Of a stretch of 64,000 bases of DNA, positions 46,304 to 57,359 are shown piece by piece. Where the stretch lies: positions 209,364 to 273,363 of the forward strand of contig NZ_BOPH01000001.1 in NCBI RefSeq assembly GCF_016863655.1, in the 5' to 3' direction. The notes beneath the pieces were generated by a model. The model made no database searches and was not told the origin of the DNA. It saw nothing but the letters and a program-made list of their open reading frames with translations. The DNA is from Virgisporangium ochraceum (GTDB taxonomy: Bacteria > Actinomycetota > Actinomycetes > Mycobacteriales > Micromonosporaceae). The number at the start of each line of letters is the position of its first letter. The stretch's first letter is position 1. The translations under genes were made by a program, and so were the position numbers.

Positions 46304-47893
46304 CAGGCGCGATGACCCCGGTACCACCGACCAGCCGGCCACCCAGCGGGCCGTGGTGGTGGGGCTGGTGCGGTCACGGAGGTGGTACCAGTCCATCCGG
46401 GCCCTGGCCGCGGTGACGTGCAGCACGCCGTAGCCGTGGTTGTCGAGCTCGGTCCACTTCACGTGCGGGTTGGTGCCCCGGATCAGGCCGGCGGCCACCG
46501 GGCTGACGATGCCGGCCGGCAGCCCGATGAAGTCGTTCAGGTTGTCGCTGGTGACGCTCGGCACCACGAACTCGGCCGCCGCCGGGTCGCCGACGGTGGT
46601 CCTGGTGACCAGCTCGTTGGCCCACGAGGTGTGGATGTCGCCGGTGAGGAACACGACGTCGCGGGTGTTGTGCGCTCTCAGGTGGGCGACGAGCTCGTCG
46701 CGGTCGGCGTTGTAGCCGTCCCACTGGTCGGCGTTGAGCGCGAACCCGTTCTGCGGCACGCCGATGAGCTGGGCGAGCGGGCCGAGCAGCCACGCCGGCA
46801 GCGCACCCACGTCGAGCCGGGAGATCATCACCGAATTGCCGACGAGCTTCCACCGCGCGGTCGACGATGTGAGCCCCTGCTTGAGCCACTCCATCTGCGC
46901 GTCGCCGGTGATCGTGCGGGCCGGGTCGTCGACGGCGGTGCCGCTGGCCTGTTGCGACCGGTAGGTGCGCAGGTCGAGCATCGACAGCTCGGCGAGCCGT
47001 CCGAAGCGCAGCCGGCGGTAGATCGTGTTGTTGTCGCCGGTGCGGACGGGCATCCACTCGAAGTACGCCTTGTGCGCGTTGGCCCGGCGGGTGGCGTAGT
47101 CGCCTTCGGTGGCCGGATCGTGGTTCTCGGCGCCGCCCGACCAGGCGTCGTTGGCGATCTCGTGGTCGTCCCAGGTGACCACCCACGGCACGGCGGCGTG
47201 CAGCGCCTGCAGGTCGGGGTCGGTCTTGTAGAGGCCGTGCCGGATGCGGTAGTCGGCGAGGGTGAGGGTCTCGTTGGCGGGCTGGTGCTGGCGGACCACG
47301 CCGTCGCTGCCGGGGAAGCCGCCGGTGCCGTACTCGTAGATGTAGTCGCCGAGGTGGATCACGAGGTCGAGGTCGCCGCGGGCGGCGAGCAGGCGGTAGG
47401 AGCCGAAGTAGCCGGCCTCCCAGTCGGCGCACGACACGATGCCGGCCCGCAGCGAGGCCAGTTCGGTGTCGGGTGCCGACGCGGTGGCGGTGCGTCCCGT
47501 GGCCGACCAGACGTCGCCGAGCCCGAACCGGTACCAGTACGGCGTCGCCGGGCCCAGCCCGCGCACGTCCACCTTGACCGTGTGGTCGCGCGCCGGTCCC
47601 GTTTCGACGCTCCCGGCCGCGACGACCGCCGCGAACGCCGGATCGGACGCGACCTGCCACCGTACGGTGACCTCCGGACCGGCACCGGACCCCGGCGCGG
47701 CGTCGGGGGTGGGCGTCACCCGCGTCCAGAGCAGGATGCCGTCGGGGAGAGGATCGCCGGACGCGACCCCGTGCTGGAAAGTGGTGGCGGGAGCCCCGGT
47801 GGCGGGTGCCGCACCCACGAGGCCCGCGGTGGTCGCCGCGGTGGCGACGCTGGCGGCCTGCAGCACGACCCGCCGGGTGACGTGTTCTGGCAT
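46283..47893 (-). CDS. phoD: Alkaline phosphatase D (PhoD), Tat-exported
   Basis: About 536 residues from ATG 47893; ATG 47935 in the same frame has TAAAAAT eight bases upstream and could be a leaderless start. A twin-arginine signal (TRRVVLQAAS then a hydrophobic Ala/Val stretch ending ATGAPA) precedes the PhoD N-terminal domain FQHGVASGDPLPDGILLWTR. Metal and active-site motifs follow: VIHLGDYIYEYG, WDDHEIANDAW, VFLTGDIHTSW. Ca/Fe-dependent phosphodiesterase and monoesterase outside the cell. Placed between nnrD and alr. Confidence 0.92.
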   Translation of the reverse strand: MPEHVTRRVVLQAASVATAATTAGLVGAAPATGAPATTFQHGVASGDPLPDGILLWTRVTPTPDAAPGSGAGPEVTVRWQVASDPAFAAVVAAGSVETGPARDHTVKVDVRGLGPATPYWYRFGLGDVWSATGRTATASAPDTELASLRAGIVSCADWEAGYFGSYRLLAARGDLDLVIHLGDYIYEYGTGGFPGSDGVVRQHQPANETLTLADYRIRHGLYKTDPDLQALHAAVPWVVTWDDHEIANDAWSGGAENHDPATEGDYATRRANAHKAYFEWMPVRTGDNNTIYRRLRFGRLAELSMLDLRTYRSQQASGTAVDDPARTITGDAQMEWLKQGLTSSTARWKLVGNSVMISRLDVGALPAWLLGPLAQLIGVPQNGFALNADQWDGYNADRDELVAHLRAHNTRDVVFLTGDIHTSWANELVTRTTVGDPAAAEFVVPSVTSDNLNDFIGLPAGIVSPVAAGLIRGTNPHVKWTELDNHGYGVLHVTAARARMDWYHLRDRTSPTTTARWVAGWSVVPGSSRLRKESAP

Positions 47894-47998
47894 GCCGATC
47901 AGCTTGCCGCGTAGCGCCTGCCGAGCCCAGGCCATCGACGAAGATTTTTACCGTTGCTCACCGGCCGGCCTCTTCCCGGTCGCGCGCGGGGGCGTCCG

Positions 47999-49459
<1,461 letters not shown>

Positions 49460-49475
49460 CGTCCCCCCACGCCAG

Positions 49476-49853
49476 TCACGACGCGTCCCCTTCCGCGACG
49501 ACCATCGCGGACGCGATGCCCCCGTCGTGCGACAGCGACAGATGCCACCGCCGTACCCCCAGCTCCTTGGCGGCCGCCGCGACCGTGCCCGACACGGTGA
49601 GCCACGGCCGGCCGCTCGCGTCGGACACCACCTCGCAGTCGTGCCAGTGCAGCCCGGCCGGCGCTCCCAGCGCCTTGGCCACCGCCTCCTTGGCCGCGAA
49701 GCGTGCCGCCAACGACTCCGCCGACCGCTGCCCCCCGGACGACGTGGTGCGCTCCGCGGCCGTGAACAGCCGCTCGATCATCAGCGGCGTGCGTTCCATC
49801 GCACGCGCGAAGCGGGCCACCAGGACCACGTCGATGCCGACCGCCACGATCAC
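49476..49853 (-). CDS. acpS: Holo-[acyl-carrier-protein] synthase
   Basis: 125 residues; transfers phosphopantetheine from CoA to ACP. Landmarks are [11 protein letters not shown] with the Mg-ligand Asp (D8), [13 protein letters not shown] with the catalytic Glu region, and [18 protein letters not shown] start. It is the promoter-proximal gene of the long minus-strand operon. Confidence 0.96.
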   Translation of the reverse strand: MIVAVGIDVVLVARFARAMERTPLMIERLFTAAERTTSSGGQRSAESLAARFAAKEAVAKALGAPAGLHWHDCEVVSDASGRPWLTVSGTVAAAAKELGVRRWHLSLSHDGGIASAMVVAEGDAS

Positions 49854-49986
49854 CCCGACAGCCTATTGGTCGGGCGGACCGCCGACCGGTCCGATCCGCG
49901 GCCTGTGGACAATCCATCGACGGCGCGCGGGTCGGTTGTCCACAGGGGCTGGCCCGGGCTCCGGCGGCCGACCTAGCGTTCCGCCC

Positions 49987-50277
49987 ATGAGCTTCGAGGT
50001 GTCTCCACAGGCGCTCCGCCAGGGTGCGGCCGCGCTCACCGAGCTGGCCGGTGAGGTGCGCGCCGACCTGGTGCGCGCCTACCACGTGGTGGCACCGCCG
50101 CGCGCCGCCAACCGTGAGTGGGCGGCCACCATGGCCAACGACGCGGCGGTCGGGTCTGTCGACGCCACGCTGGCCGGGTTGGCGGCGGGGTGCCGGAGAC
50201 TGGCGGACGCGCTCGTGACGGCCGCGCTCGAGTACGAGAAGACCGACGAGAACGCCGGCCGGAGGCTCACACGATGA
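49987..50277 (+). CDS. EspC/WXG100-like small helical protein
   Basis: 96 residues of two predicted long helices without a signal peptide, opening FEVSPQALRQGAAALTELAGEV, the pattern of the EspC-type or WXG100-like proteins linked to type VII secretion in Actinobacteria. No WXG is visible; an EW (REWAA) sits mid-protein. It precedes a DUF1023 hydrolase gene as in other such pairs. No ESX core genes are in the window. Confidence 0.75.
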   Translation: MSFEVSPQALRQGAAALTELAGEVRADLVRAYHVVAPPRAANREWAATMANDAAVGSVDATLAGLAAGCRRLADALVTAALEYEKTDENAGRRLTR

Positions 50278-50357
50278 CGGCCGGCACGAGACTCCGACCG
50301 GGCATGACGCCGTCGCGGGCCGGCACCAACACCACCGCTCGGCGGTCGGGATGGTGA
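50274..50357 (+). CDS. Possible 27-codon coupling ORF
   Basis: An ATG overlaps the previous stop (ATGA) and the frame ends inside the next start (ATGGTGA). 27 codons, Thr/Arg-rich, no recognisable motif. It may only carry ribosomes between the flanking genes; a real peptide is doubtful. Confidence 0.3.
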   Translation: MTAGTRLRPGMTPSRAGTNTTARRSGW

Positions 50358-51769
50358 CCCTGGCGGCTGTGGCCGACGCGCGTCCCGAGGCCTGGCGGGC
50401 GGCGGCCGGTGGCTGGCGGGCCCTGGCCGACGCGCTGGCCGACCGGGCCGGCGCGGCCGACGCCGTCCGGACCCGGCTGGCGGCCCACTGGCGCGGTCCG
50501 GCGGCCGACGCGGCATCGTCCGCCCTCGCGTCGCTCGCGGTGGGCCTGCGAGCGGTACGGGGGCCGGCGTACGCGTGCGACCAGGCGCTGTGCGAACTGG
50601 CCGGCGAGATCTCCCGGCTGCGCGGGGCGGCCCGCGCGGTCCCGGCGGCGTCGGTGTCGGCCGGAGCCCACGACGCGCTGCTCACCGCCGCCGACGCCGC
50701 GGATGCCCGGGCCGTGCACCGGCTCGCGGCCGCGAGGAAGGCGGCAACCGACCTCACCGCCGACAGGGACCTCGCCGGCGTTCACAGCACGGCCGGCCTG
50801 CCCGCTCCCGGCACCGGCCCGGTCGACGTCCGGCGGTGGTGGGACGGGCTGTCACCCACCGACCGGCAGGTGCTCCTCGCCACCGAGCCGCGCCGGTTGG
50901 GTGCGCTCGACGGGGTGCCGGTGGCCGTCCGCGACGCCGCCAACCGGCAGGTGCTCGACGACGTCCTCGCGGCCACCCCGCCGGGTGAGCGGCGCACGGT
51001 GCTCGACGCGCTCGCCGCGCGGCTCCAGCGGGCCGAGCCGGCACGGGCCTACCTGGTCGGCTTCGATCCGGCCGGTGACGGGCGGGCGATCGTGGCGATC
51101 GGCGACCCCGACCACGCCCGGCACGTGGTCACGAACGTTCCGGGTGCGGGATCCGACCTCGGTGACCTGCGTGGCCTGCTGGCCCGCACGGAACGGATCG
51201 CCGCCGCGGCCGGCGACGGGGTGTCGTCGGTGCTGTGGCTGGGCTACGACGCGCCGGAGTGGCTGTCGGCCACCGGCACGGGAGCGGCCCGGGCCGGCGC
51301 CGCCGACCTCGACCGGTTCCAGGAGGGGCTGCGCGCCACCGGCGACGGTCCGCCGGCGCACCACACGGTGATCGGGCACAGCTACGGGTCGCTGGTGGTC
51401 GGCACCGCGGCCCGCGAGCACGACCTGCCCGTCGACGACATCGTGTTCGTCGGCAGCCCCGGGGTCGGTGCGGACCACGCCGGCGACCTGCGCGGGCCCG
51501 CGGTGTGGGCCAGCACGGCGCGGTGGGACATCATCCACGGCGCCGCACTGGCCGACCGCGTACCGGAGTGGCTCGACCGCGACCCGGCCGAAGACCGCTG
51601 GCACGGTGCCGACCCGGGCCACCCCGGTTTCGGCGGCCGCGCCTTCACCAGCGACCCGGGCGACTGGCACGACCCGGTCGGTGCCCACAACGCCTACTTC
51701 GACGAGGGCAACGCGGCCCTGGCCGCGATCGGCGCCATCGCCCGCGGCGACTACGCGGCGGTGCGCTGA
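50351..51769 (+). CDS. DUF1023 alpha/beta hydrolase with N-terminal helical domain
   Basis: 472 residues. N-terminal 150 residues form Ala-rich helices like WXG100/EspC proteins (WRAAAGGWRALADAL). The C-terminal hydrolase domain has VLWLGYDAPEW, nucleophile Ser in VIGHSYGS, VFVGSPGVG, and a final His in DPVGAHNAYFD, as in DUF1023. ATG 50351 or GTG 50354 may start it. Translationally linked to the EspC-like gene; probably a secreted or surface-acting pair. Confidence 0.88.
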   Translation: MVTLAAVADARPEAWRAAAGGWRALADALADRAGAADAVRTRLAAHWRGPAADAASSALASLAVGLRAVRGPAYACDQALCELAGEISRLRGAARAVPAASVSAGAHDALLTAADAADARAVHRLAAARKAATDLTADRDLAGVHSTAGLPAPGTGPVDVRRWWDGLSPTDRQVLLATEPRRLGALDGVPVAVRDAANRQVLDDVLAATPPGERRTVLDALAARLQRAEPARAYLVGFDPAGDGRAIVAIGDPDHARHVVTNVPGAGSDLGDLRGLLARTERIAAAAGDGVSSVLWLGYDAPEWLSATGTGAARAGAADLDRFQEGLRATGDGPPAHHTVIGHSYGSLVVGTAAREHDLPVDDIVFVGSPGVGADHAGDLRGPAVWASTARWDIIHGAALADRVPEWLDRDPAEDRWHGADPGHPGFGGRAFTSDPGDWHDPVGAHNAYFDEGNAALAAIGAIARGDYAAVR

Positions 51770-51778
51770 TGCGCGGGC

Positions 51779-53659
51779 CTACTCGACCGTCACCGACTTG
51801 GCCAGGTTCCTCGGCTGGTCGACGTCGTTGCCACGGGCCGTCGCGATCTCCCCCGCCATCACCTGCAGCGGCACGGTGGTCACCAGCGGCGCCAGGAGGG
51901 TCGGCGTGCGGGGGACGTAGATGAGGTGGTCGGCGTACGGCGCGACAGCGTCGTCGCCCTCTTCGGCGATCACGATGGTGCGGGCGCCGCGGGCCCGTAC
52001 CTCCTGGATGTTCGACACGATCTTGTCGTTGAGGACGCCGCGCCCGCGGGCCGACGGGACCACGCACACCACCGGCGTGCCCTCGTCGATCAGCGCGATC
52101 GGGCCGTGCTTCAGCTCGCCGGCCGCGAAGCCCTCGGCGTGCATGTAGGCCAGCTCCTTGAGCTTGAGCGCGCCCTCCAACGCCACCGGGTAGCCGACGT
52201 GGCGGCCGATGAACAGCACGCTCTTGGCGTCGGCCAGGTCGCGCGCGAGCTCGCGGACCGGCTCCATCGCGTCCAGGACGGTCTGGATCTTCGCCGGCAT
52301 CTCGGACAGCTGGGCCAGCACGGCGCCGACCTCGTCGGCGTACATGACGCCGCGCACCTGGGCCAGGTGCAGGCCGACCAGGTAGCAGGCGACCAGCTGG
52401 GTCAGGAACGCCTTCGTCGACGCCACCGCGATCTCGGGGCCGCAGTGCGTGTACAGCACCGCGTCCGACTCGCGCGGGATCGTCGAGCCGTTGGTGTTGC
52501 AGATCGCCAGCACCCGGGCCTTCTGCTCCTTGGCGTGGCGCAGCGCCATCAGCGTGTCCATCGTCTCGCCGGACTGGGAGATCGCCACCACCAGCGTCGA
52601 CCGGTCGAGCACCGGATCGCGGTACCGGAACTCGGAAGCCAGCTCCACCTCGCACGGGATCCGCGTCCAGTGCTCGATCGCGTACTTGGCCACCATGCCG
52701 GTGTGGAAGGAGGTGCCACAGGCCACGATGAAGACCTTGTCGACGTCGCGCAGGTCCTGGTCGGTCAGGCGCACCTCGTCGAGGGTCAGGTCGCCGTTCT
52801 CGGTGTGCCGGCCGAGGAGGGTGTCGGCCACCGCCTGCGGCTGCTCGTCGATCTCCTTGGCCATGAAGGAGTCGTAGCCGCCCTTCTCGGCGGCGCTGGC
52901 GTCCCAGTCGATGTGGAAGCGGGTGCCCTCGACCGGGGTGCCGTGGAAGTCGGTCACCGACACGCCCTCCGGCGTGATCAGCACGACCTGGTCCTGGCCG
53001 AGCTCGATCGCGTCGCGGGTGTGCTCGATGAACGCCGACACGTCGCTGGCCAGGTAGTTCTCGCCCTCGCCGCAGCCGACGACGAGCGGCGAGTTCCGCC
53101 GCGCGCCGACCACGGCGCCCGGCGCCAGGTTGTCGACCGCGAGCAGCGTGAACGCGCCCTCCAGGCGGCGGCACACGCGGCGCATGGCCTCCGCGAGACG
53201 CTCGGCCGGGTCGGTGTGCTCGGTGAGGTGACCGAGCTCGGCGGCCAACAGGTGCGCGGCGCACTCGGTGTCGGTCTCGCTGGTGAACTCGACGCCCTCG
53301 GCCTCCAGCTCGGCCCGGAGACGGGCGAAGTTCTCCAGGATCCCGTTGTGGATCACCGCGACCCGGCCGTCGGCGGACCGGTGCGGGTGGGCGTTGCGGT
53401 CGGTCGGCCCACCGTGCGTAGCCCAACGGGTGTGACCGATACCCGTCATTCCCGCGGCCAGACCGGTCGCCCCGTCCTCGGCCAGCGCCTTCTCCAGGTT
53501 CGCCAGCTTGCCGGCGCGCTTCTCGGTCACCAGGTCGCCCTCGCCATCGACGATGGCGACGCCCGCCGAGTCGTACCCGCGGTACTCCAGCCGACGCAGG
53601 CCGTCTACCACGATGTTCAACGCCGGACGGCAGCCGGCGTACCCCACGATCCCACACAT
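51779..53659 (-). CDS. glmS: Glucosamine-fructose-6-phosphate aminotransferase
   Basis: First step to UDP-GlcNAc for cell wall. 626 residues from ATG 53659, so that Cys2 becomes the N-terminal glutaminase nucleophile (MCGIVGYAG); upstream codons are discarded. The glutaminase domain has GIGHTRWATHG and HNGILENF; two SIS domains contain ACGTSFHT and SQSGETMDT; the end NLAKSVTVE is typical. No glmS ribozyme was seen upstream. glmM lies nearby on the same strand. Confidence 0.97.
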   Translation of the reverse strand: MCGIVGYAGCRPALNIVVDGLRRLEYRGYDSAGVAIVDGEGDLVTEKRAGKLANLEKALAEDGATGLAAGMTGIGHTRWATHGGPTDRNAHPHRSADGRVAVIHNGILENFARLRAELEAEGVEFTSETDTECAAHLLAAELGHLTEHTDPAERLAEAMRRVCRRLEGAFTLLAVDNLAPGAVVGARRNSPLVVGCGEGENYLASDVSAFIEHTRDAIELGQDQVVLITPEGVSVTDFHGTPVEGTRFHIDWDASAAEKGGYDSFMAKEIDEQPQAVADTLLGRHTENGDLTLDEVRLTDQDLRDVDKVFIVACGTSFHTGMVAKYAIEHWTRIPCEVELASEFRYRDPVLDRSTLVVAISQSGETMDTLMALRHAKEQKARVLAICNTNGSTIPRESDAVLYTHCGPEIAVASTKAFLTQLVACYLVGLHLAQVRGVMYADEVGAVLAQLSEMPAKIQTVLDAMEPVRELARDLADAKSVLFIGRHVGYPVALEGALKLKELAYMHAEGFAAGELKHGPIALIDEGTPVVCVVPSARGRGVLNDKIVSNIQEVRARGARTIVIAEEGDDAVAPYADHLIYVPRTPTLLAPLVTTVPLQVMAGEIATARGNDVDQPRNLAKSVTVE

Positions 53660-53805
53660 GGCGAGCACCGTAGCACGTCTAACAAACACACGTGCTGATC
53701 GAAACTGGCTCATTCGCGCACGAGGTTTGCTCATTTCGGAGGCGCGAAAAGAGCCGGACCGGTTACCCCGAACGAGCGTCGACCCAGCGCGTACGGTGGC
53801 TTCCG

Positions 53806-54609
53806 ATGCCAGCACACGCCCTCACCGACCTGCCCGTCGACGGCGGCGCCATCCACGCCGAGCACACCGGCGCCGGCGCGGACGACGCCGTCCTCCTCCT
53901 GCACGCCGGCGTCGCCGACCGCCGGGTCTGGGACCGCGTCCTCGACCCGCTGGCAGCCGCCGGCTACCACGTCATCCGCTACGACATGCGCGGATACGGG
54001 CAGTCGCCGCCGGCGACGGCGCCGCACTCGCTGGTCGCCGACGCGTTGCTCGTCCTCGACGCCGCCCAGGTGCGCCGGGCCCACTTCGTCGGGCTCAGCC
54101 AGGGCGCGGCCACCAGCGTCGACACCGCGCTGGCCCACCCGAACCGGGTCCGGTCGCTGACGCTCGTCGCACCCGGCCTCACCGGCTACGAGTGGCCCCG
54201 GCTACCCGGGTTCGCCGAACGCATGGCGGCCGCCGAGGCCGGCGACACCCACGGCCTCGCGCTCGCGATCGCCCATCTCTGGGCACCGATGTCCTTCGAC
54301 AGTGGCGAGATCAAGGAATGTGACGCGGCCGCGCGCATCATCCTCGACCAGGCCGAACAGTTCATGCGCGACGAGGAGGAGCTCGAGGAGCCGTCCGCGG
54401 TCGCCCGGCTCGAAGAGGTCGGCGCGCCGACCCTGGTGGTGCTCGGCGACCGCGACGTCGACGCGATCACCGACATCGGCGGACTGCTGACCAACCGCAT
54501 CCCCGGCGCGCGCGGTGAGACGATCCCGGGCGCCGACCACATGCTCCCGCTCAGAACACCGGAACGCCTGGTGGAGCTACTTCTGCAACACCTTCAGGAG
54601 AGCCCGTAG
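53806..54609 (+). CDS. Alpha/beta-fold hydrolase
   Basis: 267 residues from ATG 53806, with TACGGT eight bases upstream and no Shine-Dalgarno, so perhaps leaderless. VLLLHAGVADRRVW forms the oxyanion strand, nucleophile S in FVGLSQGAATS, acid in VLGDRDVDAI, and His in GADHMLPLRTPE. Resembles 3-oxoadipate enol-lactonase-like esterases; substrate unknown. Its last five codons and stop come from a 20-bp direct repeat of the neighbouring SDR gene end. Confidence 0.85.
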   Translation: MPAHALTDLPVDGGAIHAEHTGAGADDAVLLLHAGVADRRVWDRVLDPLAAAGYHVIRYDMRGYGQSPPATAPHSLVADALLVLDAAQVRRAHFVGLSQGAATSVDTALAHPNRVRSLTLVAPGLTGYEWPRLPGFAERMAAAEAGDTHGLALAIAHLWAPMSFDSGEIKECDAAARIILDQAEQFMRDEEELEEPSAVARLEEVGAPTLVVLGDRDVDAITDIGGLLTNRIPGARGETIPGADHMLPLRTPERLVELLLQHLQESP

Positions 54610-54642
54610 CGGAGGAGCACCGTCAGGAGAGCCCGTAGCGGA
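54594..54642. repeat. 20-bp direct repeat at the hydrolase / SDR junction
   Basis: TCAGGAGAGCCCGTAGCGGA occurs at 54594-54613 and 54623-54642 with a 29-base period. The right copy is the 3' end of the SDR gene (minus strand); the left copy supplies the final codons and stop of the convergent hydrolase gene. Confidence 0.9.
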
Positions 54643-55372
54643 TCTGCGCCCCACCGTCGACCACCAGCGTCTGGCCGGTCATCCAGCGTGACGCCTCCCC
54701 GGCGAGGAACGTGATGATGTCGGCGATGTCGTCGGGCTCGCCGATCCGTTTCAACGGGAGCGCCTCGTTGATCTGGGTCTCGAAGTTCTCCCACAGCGCC
54801 TTGGCCAGGTGCGTCCGCACGATGCCCGGCGCCACCCCGTTGACCCGCACTCCCGGCGCCAGCTCGGCGGCCATCTGCCGGGTCAGGTGGATCAGCGCGG
54901 CCTTGGTCGAGTTGTAGTACCCGATACCGGGCTCGGTGAGCAGCCCGCCGACCGAGGCGACGTTGACGATCGCACCACCCCGGTCGGACATCGACGCCTT
55001 CCAGACCAGCCGGCTCCACATCACCGGCGCGAACTGGTTGAGCCGCGTGGTCTTCGCGGCCACCACCTCGTCGATGTCCATCACCGGACCGAAGTACGGG
55101 TTCGTGCCGGCGTTGTTGACCAGCACGTCGATCTGCCCGAACCGCTCGATCGTGGCGTCGACCACGGCCTGTGCCTGGTCGGCCTCGGCGGCGTGCGCGG
55201 CGACCGCGAGCGCGCCCACCCCCGGGTGCGCCGCGGTGATCTCGGCCGCGACCTGGTCGAGCGCGTCCTGCTTGCGCGAGGTCAGCACGACGTTGCAGCC
55301 CTGGGCCGCGAACGCGAGCGCGGTCGCCTTGCCGATCCCCCGGGACGCCCCGGTCACCACCACGGTTCGCAT
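54623..55372 (-). CDS. Short-chain dehydrogenase/reductase
   Basis: 249 residues, NAD(P)-dependent Rossmann enzyme. Cofactor motif TGASRGIG at 7-14, NNAG at 86-89, catalytic S140, Y153 and K157 (YxxxK in YYNSTK). Resembles FabG/3-oxoacyl-ACP reductase-like SDRs. SRKQ after the second strand suggests NADP preference. Substrate unknown. It lies beside glmM on the same strand, 28 bases downstream. Confidence 0.92.
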   Translation of the reverse strand: MRTVVVTGASRGIGKATALAFAAQGCNVVLTSRKQDALDQVAAEITAAHPGVGALAVAAHAAEADQAQAVVDATIERFGQIDVLVNNAGTNPYFGPVMDIDEVVAAKTTRLNQFAPVMWSRLVWKASMSDRGGAIVNVASVGGLLTEPGIGYYNSTKAALIHLTRQMAAELAPGVRVNGVAPGIVRTHLAKALWENFETQINEALPLKRIGEPDDIADIITFLAGEASRWMTGQTLVVDGGAQIRYGLS

Positions 55373-55400
55373 GGCCGCAGACTACTTGACCCGCGAGTAA

Positions 55401-56744
55401 CTAGGAGCGCGGGCTGGCCGCCCGCACCACGCCCGCGATCCGCTCCGCCGCATCGCGCGCCGCGTCCTGGGTCTGCGCCTCGACCATCACCCGCACCAGC
55501 GGCTCGGTGCCCGACGGCCGCAGCAGCACCCGGCCGGTGCCCCCGAGCTCGGCCTCGGCCTTCTTGACCGCGTCGAGCACCTCCGGGGCCGACGCGCCCG
55601 CCGACCGGTCGGCCACCTGCACGTTGATCAGCACCTGCGGCAGCCGGTTCATGACCCCCGCCAGGTCGGCCAGCGACCGCTTGGTGGCGGCCATGCGCGC
55701 CATCACCAGCGACGCGGTCAGCAGCCCGTCGCCGGTGGTGGCGAACTCCGGCAGCACGACGTGGCCGCTCTGCTCGCCGCCCAGCGACAGCTTGCGGTTA
55801 CGCAGCTCCTCCAGCACGTACCGGTCGCCGACCTTGGTCTCGACCATCGTGATGCGTTGTTCCTTCAAGGCCAGCCGCAGACCCAGGTTGCTCATGACGG
55901 TGGCGACCAGCGTGTCGTCGGTCAGCGTGCCGGCGTCGCGCATCGCCACGGCGAGCACGGCCATGATCTGGTCGCCGTCGACGTCTTCGCCGGTCGCGGT
56001 GACGGCCAGGCACCGGTCGGCGTCGCCGTCGTGGGCGATGCCGAGGTCGGCGCCGTGCTCGAGCACCGCCGCGCGCAGCCCGTCCATGTACGTCGAGCCG
56101 CAGTTGTCGTTGATGTTCAGCCCGTCGGGCGACGCCGCGAACTCCACCACCGACGCGCCGAGGCGCCGGTACACCTCCGGCGCCACCGCCGACGCGGCCC
56201 CGTTGGCGCAGTCGACCACCACCGTGATCCCGTCGAGGCGGTTCGGGGCGGCCGCGACGAGGTGGGCGATGTAGCGCTCGTGACCGTCGAACCGGTCGAG
56301 CACCCGACCGATGCGACCGCCGACGGGCCGGTCCCACGATCCTTCGAGGTGTGCCTCGATCTCGTCCTCGATGTCGTCGGGCAGCTTGTGCCCGCCCGCC
56401 GCGAAGAGCTTGATGCCGTTGTCGGGCATCGGGTTGTGCGACGCCGACAGCATCACGCCCAGATCGGCACCGAGCTCGCCGACGAGGTACGCCACCCCCG
56501 GCGTCGGCAGCACACCGACCCGGTCGACGGTGGCACCGGCGCTGGTGAGCCCGGCGATGACCGCCGCCTCCAGCATCTCGCCGCTGGCCCGCGGGTCACG
56601 CCCGACCACCGCGACCGGCGGGTGCGAGCGGTCGTGCTCGGCGAGCACCCGGGCGGCCGCCGCCGCCACGCTCAACGCGAGCTCCGGGGTGAGGTCGGCG
56701 TTGGCCCGACCGCGGACCCCGTCGGTGCCGAAGAGACGACCCAT
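55401..56744 (-). CDS. glmM: Phosphoglucosamine mutase
   Basis: Interconverts glucosamine-6-P and glucosamine-1-P for UDP-GlcNAc. 447 residues from ATG 56744 (the upstream GTG at 56750 would add two). Phosphoserine S102 in MLSASHNP, metal loop DGDADRC, sugar loop GGEQSGHV, phosphate-binding [12 protein letters not shown]. Starts [15 protein letters not shown] as expected. Just downstream of rpsI. Confidence 0.97.
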   Translation of the reverse strand: MGRLFGTDGVRGRANADLTPELALSVAAAAARVLAEHDRSHPPVAVVGRDPRASGEMLEAAVIAGLTSAGATVDRVGVLPTPGVAYLVGELGADLGVMLSASHNPMPDNGIKLFAAGGHKLPDDIEDEIEAHLEGSWDRPVGGRIGRVLDRFDGHERYIAHLVAAAPNRLDGITVVVDCANGAASAVAPEVYRRLGASVVEFAASPDGLNINDNCGSTYMDGLRAAVLEHGADLGIAHDGDADRCLAVTATGEDVDGDQIMAVLAVAMRDAGTLTDDTLVATVMSNLGLRLALKEQRITMVETKVGDRYVLEELRNRKLSLGGEQSGHVVLPEFATTGDGLLTASLVMARMAATKRSLADLAGVMNRLPQVLINVQVADRSAGASAPEVLDAVKKAEAELGGTGRVLLRPSGTEPLVRVMVEAQTQDAARDAAERIAGVVRAASPRS

Positions 56745-56794
56745 GCGCACGAAGACCTTTCATCAAGGAACCGAAAATGGCCTGAAAGCAGCAA

Positions 56795-56829
56795 ACGGCC
56801 GGGGCCCCAGCGTAGGGGCGACCGGCCGT
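56795..56829 (-). terminator. Terminator after rpsI
   Basis: ACGGCCGG (56795-56802) pairs with 56822-56829, with an inner GCCCC/GGGGC pair. On the minus strand it is followed by TTGCTGCTTT. It is 13 bases past the rpsI stop and would partly separate it from glmM. Confidence 0.7.
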
Positions 56830-56841
56830 CGCGGAGCGGAC

Positions 56842-57339
56842 TTACCGCTTCGAGTACTGCGGAGCCTTGCGGGCCTTCTTCAGGCCGTACTTCTTGCGCT
56901 CGGTGGCGCGGGCGTCACGGGTGAGGAAGCCGGCCTTCTTGAGCGTGGGCCGGTGCTCGGTGTCGAGTTCGACCAGGGCCCGGGCGATCGCCAGGCGCAG
57001 CGCGCCGGCCTGCCCGGTGGTGCCGCCGCCACGCAGGTTGGCGAACACGTCGACGGTCTCGACCCGCTCGGCGAGCACGAGCGGTTCCTTCACCAGCTGC
57101 TGGTGCACCTTGCTCGGGAAGTAGTTCTCCAGCTCGCGGCCGTTGAGCACGAACTTGCCCGTTCCCGGCACCAGCCGGACGCGGACGATCGCCTCCTTGC
57201 GGCGGCCGACGGTCTGGATGAGGCCGCCCGCACGACGCGCCCGGGTGGGGGCAGCGGTGGTCGCGGTGGCGGTGCCGGCGGTGGGAGCGGGCTCGGCCGG
57301 CGCGAACGCGGCCGGGCTCGGGGCAAATCCTTCGGTCAC
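56842..57339 (-). CDS. rpsI: 30S ribosomal protein S9
   Basis: 165 residues from GTG 57339, AAGGAA upstream. An Ala/Pro/Thr-rich N-terminal extension of about 42 residues, usual in Actinobacteria, precedes the S9 core ([20 protein letters not shown] .. [20 protein letters not shown]) and ends [12 protein letters not shown], whose Lys-Arg tail reaches the P-site tRNA. 20 bases after rplM, same operon. Confidence 0.98.
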   Translation of the reverse strand: MTEGFAPSPAAFAPAEPAPTAGTATATTAAPTRARRAGGLIQTVGRRKEAIVRVRLVPGTGKFVLNGRELENYFPSKVHQQLVKEPLVLAERVETVDVFANLRGGGTTGQAGALRLAIARALVELDTEHRPTLKKAGFLTRDARATERKKYGLKKARKAPQYSKR

Positions 57340-57359
57340 GACACTTCCTTCGGGCGCGC

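Noticed and set aside
53660..53800. glmS ribozyme upstream of glmS
   Set aside because: The core sequence was not recognised, and glmS ribozymes are mainly a Firmicutes feature.
53660..53815. 52-codon N-terminal extension of glmS
   Set aside because: GlmS must begin Met-Cys so that Cys2 becomes the N-terminal nucleophile; this fits only ATG 53659.
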